From assembly GCA_027488435.1 (NCBI GenBank), contig JAIYBR010000221.1, forward strand, positions 1-43,665: a stretch of 43,665 bases of DNA, in the 5' to 3' direction. Position numbers and translations under genes: made by a program. The stretch comes from Flavobacteriales bacterium. Its GTDB lineage: Bacteria > Bacteroidota > Bacteroidia > Flavobacteriales_D > Sanyastnellaceae. The notes below the pieces were generated by a model. That model saw only the letters and a list, made by a program, of their open reading frames with translations. It searched no databases and was not told the origin of the DNA. This document shows positions 41,701-43,665 of this stretch, piece after piece (within the stretch, counting starts at the first letter, position 1; each line of letters starts with the position of its first letter).

Positions 41701-42073
41701 ATTCAATAAACTGGTGAAAAAGCAGGAAGATGACCCTATAATTCCAGCATTCAATACCCCTCTTCACAAATTCAACGTGGGAGTTAACGGACGAGAGCTA
41801 TGGCCGAACAGCGTAGGTAATACCTGGGGCTATGCTTTGAATTATAAGTGGGTCGATGATTATTTCTGGGAAGGTTCACCCCAATTTACAGGTCCGGTAC
41901 CGGGCTTTACCATACTGGATGCACAAGTAAACTATTCACTTAAGAAATCGGGTGTCAACTTCAAGCTTGGTTGCTCGAATTTGCTCAATAACCTTCACAT
42001 CGAAGCATACGGAGGACCATTAATTGGTCGAATGGCATTTTTTGCCATTCAGTATGAGTGGGATAAAAACTGA
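38762..42073 (+). CDS. Large TonB-dependent receptor with extra N-terminal beta domain
   Basis: This is a 1103-residue outer-membrane receptor. It has a signal peptide (1-24), then a domain of about 85 residues (about 30-115: SFLVTIKINM, LPESAELLVQES, VKFIWFRSSTTMLTSQYVVRY). That domain resembles an unnamed module recurrent in Bacteroidota surface proteins, with its VKFIW signature. A linker of low complexity (about 140-162) follows, then a carboxypeptidase-like domain (about 165-240: VSGRVYDEVTGEPLIGAVI), the plug (about 260-375: INTRGFNSTSPVRVLQLIDGV, GASSAYYGPGAFNGVISM) and a long barrel with many aromatic strands, ending in IQYEWDKN. The ligand is unknown. A partial T9SS esterase-like gene follows 102 bases later. 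Confidence 0.92.
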   Translation: MARSRIIFCLIGLVLFLKGNLVGQTESQPYSRTLTKIDESSFLVTIKINMPNASDVIRVLEALPESAELLVQESGGSITEVTDQTVKFIWFRSSTTMLTSQYVVRYSNQAMLNGAISGEFMQLDSDRELLQIVKSPVISSMLNTQPSSSENQPTEDKETTSGEFEVSGRVYDEVTGEPLIGAVIGDAASGNGTTTDLDGNFSFKISQLPTTLQISLVGYTSQELVIASAEKPLDIRLSSNESLLKDVNIVSDRILERQKMNPLTVESMDAIAIKEVPTGNFYEGLAALKGVDIASASLGFRIINTRGFNSTSPVRVLQLIDGVDNQSPGLNFSLGNFLGAPDLDVKSVEVVQGASSAYYGPGAFNGVISMETKNPFLTPGLTANLKVGERSMVQPSVRWADFFRNKNGHPWFAYKLNVLYLAAEDWQATNYTPIYGSSDGSNNPGRFDAVNIYGDEYFPANDYSTASPSSQQYRGVGAFYRTGYREEDLVDYDTENLKVSAAAHFRLKPELEYDSPELILQSNFGQGTTVYQGDNRFSLRNILFYQNRIELRKNKKYFLRAYATHENAGDSYDPYFTAKRLQEDARSNEDWASVYLKYWQQKVIPRMNALGYPNLQLNPAWPGPVLDPYYEQFFLPYSNTVWMNTYSDSLAQWHHWVENLTNNGNAGIPMDSLGYYSPGTDQFNTAFNRITSGKNNEKEQGTKFYDRSALYQLQGEYQWSFSRLDELRVGFSGRLYTPDSDGTIFIDTLTETITGDAASGFDTTYSKNRFTNYQYGFYVGMEKKVADKWVFSATMRADKNQNFDAVFSPAASVVFSPRSNHFLRLSFTSAVRNPTLTDQYLNLNVGPAILRGNLEGADSLITVDSFIKWRDTQKASSLEYFNVDPIRPEQAQSIEVGYRATLNNRLFLDVSAFSTFYKNFIGYRIGIDAPFTESGQIENLSQIRVYRYAANSSNEVVSQGANLGVNYYYWKQHAFSFNYSFNKLVKKQEDDPIIPAFNTPLHKFNVGVNGRELWPNSVGNTWGYALNYKWVDDYFWEGSPQFTGPVPGFTILDAQVNYSLKKSGVNFKLGCSNLLNNLHIEAYGGPLIGRMAFFAIQYEWDKN

Positions 42074-42136
42074 TTTTCCAATCTTCCTGTTTATAAGTAA
42101 GCGTTGCTCAGGTGCAGCACTATCAGATTTTTGTAG

Positions 42137-42149
42137 ATTGCACTGCAAT
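42137..42149. promoter_or_regulatory. Palindrome ATTGCA-C-TGCAAT upstream of the T9SS esterase-like gene
   Basis: A perfect inverted repeat with 6-base arms and a 1-base centre lies 26 bases before the ATG at 42176. It overlaps TAGATTGC (42135-42142), a degenerate -7-like sequence. It may be an operator. Confidence 0.35.
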
Positions 42150-42175
42150 TTCATAAACCATTTAATCTTTTAACC

Positions 42176-43665
42176 ATGAACAAAATTTCTACTCTATTTC
42201 TGGCTTTGGCCATGTTAGTGTATTCGGGTTCATCTGCTCAACGCTACCTCACCGAGGTTTTCGAGTCAGTTGATGTACAGTCGAATGTAACCTATGGCGT
42301 AAACGCTACTGTTATTGCTTATGCGCAGTTGGGGCAGGCAATTCCACAACCTTTGTTAATGGACGTGTACACTCCTAGCGGTGATACCGTTTCTAATCGT
42401 CCTGTTATTTTGTATTTCCACACGGGAAACTTCCTGCCAACTCCGCAAAATGGCAGCACTAGCGGAACAAAGACCGACCTGAATGTGGTTGAAATGTGTT
42501 CACGTTTGGCTCGTATGGGTTACGTTGTTGCTTCTTGCGATTATCGCCTAGGTTGGAATCCGGTTGCAACCACTCAGGAAGAACGCGTTAACACGCTCAT
42601 CAATGCTGCATACCGTGGTGTTCAAGATTGCAGAACGGCCATTCGTTATTTCCGTAAAACTGAGGCGGAGAATGCTAACCCATTCGGCATTGATCCTTCC
42701 CGTATCTGCGTATGGGGACAAGGCACAGGTGGATACATTTCCTTCGCCGCTGCGACCATCAATGAATATGCTGACATAGCTATTCCAAAATTCACTCGTC
42801 AAATTGAAGTGCCACCAGGTTCTGGTAATTTCATCACGGTGCCTATGGTTATCGAGGCGATCAACGGGGATATTTTCGGAACTTCTCTAGGAATTAATCC
42901 GGCGGATAATGATACACTTTGCTATCCTAACCACGTGGGTTACTCTTCTGACTTTAATGTTATGGTCAACATGGGTGGTGCTTGTGGTGACAGCTCATGG
43001 GTAACTGAAGAAGATGTTCCCATGATATCATTCCATGCTCCATTGGATCTATTCGCTCCTTATGGAATCGGAACTGTTATCGTTCCCGGATTCAATCTTC
43101 CTGTAGTGGAAGTAAGCGGTAGTTATCATGTTCAGCAAATGGCTAATGCTTTCGGTTTGAATGCTTCATTTGCTGCAGCAGATGTTCAAGGTGACATCTT
43201 TACTGCGCAGGCAAACATTTACAACGACGGTTATTTTGGATTGTACCCTTTAAATCGTCCTGTATCTGCAGCCGCTGACAGCGCTCCTTGGGAATGGTGG
43301 AATGCGGACAATCCCAATAATGCGAATGGTTTGTTAACGAACCCTGATATGTCTATGGAAAAGGGTATGACCTACTTAGACACGATTCAGGGTTATGCAG
43401 CTACTAGAATCATGTGCGCCATGCAATTGCCTGGCAATCCATGTGAAGCTTCTGTAGATATAAATGAGGTAGAGTCTGAGTTTAAACTTTATCCAAATCC
43501 AACAACCGGTATTTTCACTGTAAGCGCTGCGAATGGCTCAGCGATTCAAATGCTTGATGTATACGACGTGGCAGGCCGACGCGTAATGAGCATGAATCCA
43601 TTACGTTCGAATGTTACGATGGATATCACCGATTTGCCTCGCGGTATGTATACTATTCAACTGCG
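42176..43665 (+). CDS. Carboxylesterase-like alpha/beta-hydrolase protein with T9SS type A signal, truncated by the window edge
   Basis: About 496 codons are visible from the ATG at 42176; no stop is reached. A signal peptide (1-22, ending SSAQ) is followed by an alpha/beta-hydrolase core: PVILYFHTGNFLP (oxyanion region), GYVVASCDYRLGWNP, CRTAIRYFRKTEAENANPFGIDPSRI and VWGQGTGGYISFAA (about residues 179-192). The nucleophile elbow, normally GxSxG, reads G-Q-G-T-G with Gly183 where Ser is expected, so it may lack esterase activity. The C-terminal T9SS type A sorting domain (FKLYPNPTTGIF from residue 436, DVYDVAGRRVMS, LPRGMYTIQ) shows export by type IX secretion and surface attachment or release. 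Only the last few residues appear to be missing. Confidence 0.88.
   Translation, partial: MNKISTLFLALAMLVYSGSSAQRYLTEVFESVDVQSNVTYGVNATVIAYAQLGQAIPQPLLMDVYTPSGDTVSNRPVILYFHTGNFLPTPQNGSTSGTKTDLNVVEMCSRLARMGYVVASCDYRLGWNPVATTQEERVNTLINAAYRGVQDCRTAIRYFRKTEAENANPFGIDPSRICVWGQGTGGYISFAAATINEYADIAIPKFTRQIEVPPGSGNFITVPMVIEAINGDIFGTSLGINPADNDTLCYPNHVGYSSDFNVMVNMGGACGDSSWVTEEDVPMISFHAPLDLFAPYGIGTVIVPGFNLPVVEVSGSYHVQQMANAFGLNASFAAADVQGDIFTAQANIYNDGYFGLYPLNRPVSAAADSAPWEWWNADNPNNANGLLTNPDMSMEKGMTYLDTIQGYAATRIMCAMQLPGNPCEASVDINEVESEFKLYPNPTTGIFTVSAANGSAIQMLDVYDVAGRRVMSMNPLRSNVTMDITDLPRGMYTIQL

Overview
This 43.7 kb window looks like chromosomal DNA of a Bacteroidota bacterium, most likely a flavobacterial or cryomorphid-type lineage. 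The evidence is as follows. Many genes are preceded by the Bacteroidota -7 box TAnnTTTG. Shine-Dalgarno sequences are essentially absent. Two proteins carry type IX secretion (T9SS) C-terminal signals, one of the CHU_C/type B class and one of the type A class. There are two TonB-dependent receptors with carboxypeptidase-like N-terminal domains, a DUF5916 protein, bacillithiol synthesis (bshC), a GSCFA protein, and a fused E1 alpha/beta 2-oxoacid dehydrogenase. I saw no tRNA, rRNA, CRISPR array, insertion sequence, phage gene or integrase. Coding density is very high and no gap reaches 300 bases.

Layout. 1-1911 (minus): a coiled-coil ZapB-like protein, zapA and the truncated rny. 2053-4463 (plus): an M23 peptidase and a lipoprotein. 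4456-7610 (minus): a MORN-like protein, an oligopeptide-binding lipoprotein and ACMSD. 7709-8743 (plus): an endonuclease/exonuclease/phosphatase lipoprotein, then a bidirectional terminator. 8825-10251 (minus): a DUF2279 membrane protein and an unusual dodecin-histone H1-like fusion. 10319-14415 (minus): a CoA-binding protein, a GNAT acetyltransferase and mltG in one operon, then a hybrid histidine kinase with its own promoter. 14480-16744 (plus): a polysaccharide export lipoprotein, rfbC and a lytic transglycosylase. 16719-23489 (minus): a TonB receptor, an ABC exporter, a photolyase and a class III CoA transferase. 23621-30994 (plus): a DUF5916 protein, an ECF sigma factor with a putative anti-sigma factor, a barrel-like protein, a T9SS cargo protein and bshC. 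30991-31407 (minus): ruvX. 31465-34220 (plus): dapD, a GT9 glycosyltransferase and a GSCFA protein. 34267-34611 (minus): a small secreted protein. 34733-43665 (plus): a HEAT-like protein, psuG, the E1 fusion, a large TonB receptor and a truncated T9SS esterase-like protein.

Most of the window is housekeeping or envelope biology. The most unusual item is the 166-residue protein at 8825-9325. It joins a dodecin fold to a roughly 90-residue Lys/Ala/Pro tail like that of bacterial H1-like DNA-binding proteins, and the positions that normally bind flavin appear substituted. If it still forms a 12-mer, it would be a hollow protein sphere carrying twelve cationic DNA-binding tails. Other points of interest are several promoters placed so close to the start codon that leaderless mRNAs are predicted, an esterase-fold T9SS cargo with glycine in place of the nucleophilic serine, a degenerate second receiver domain in the hybrid kinase, and palindromes in three promoter regions.
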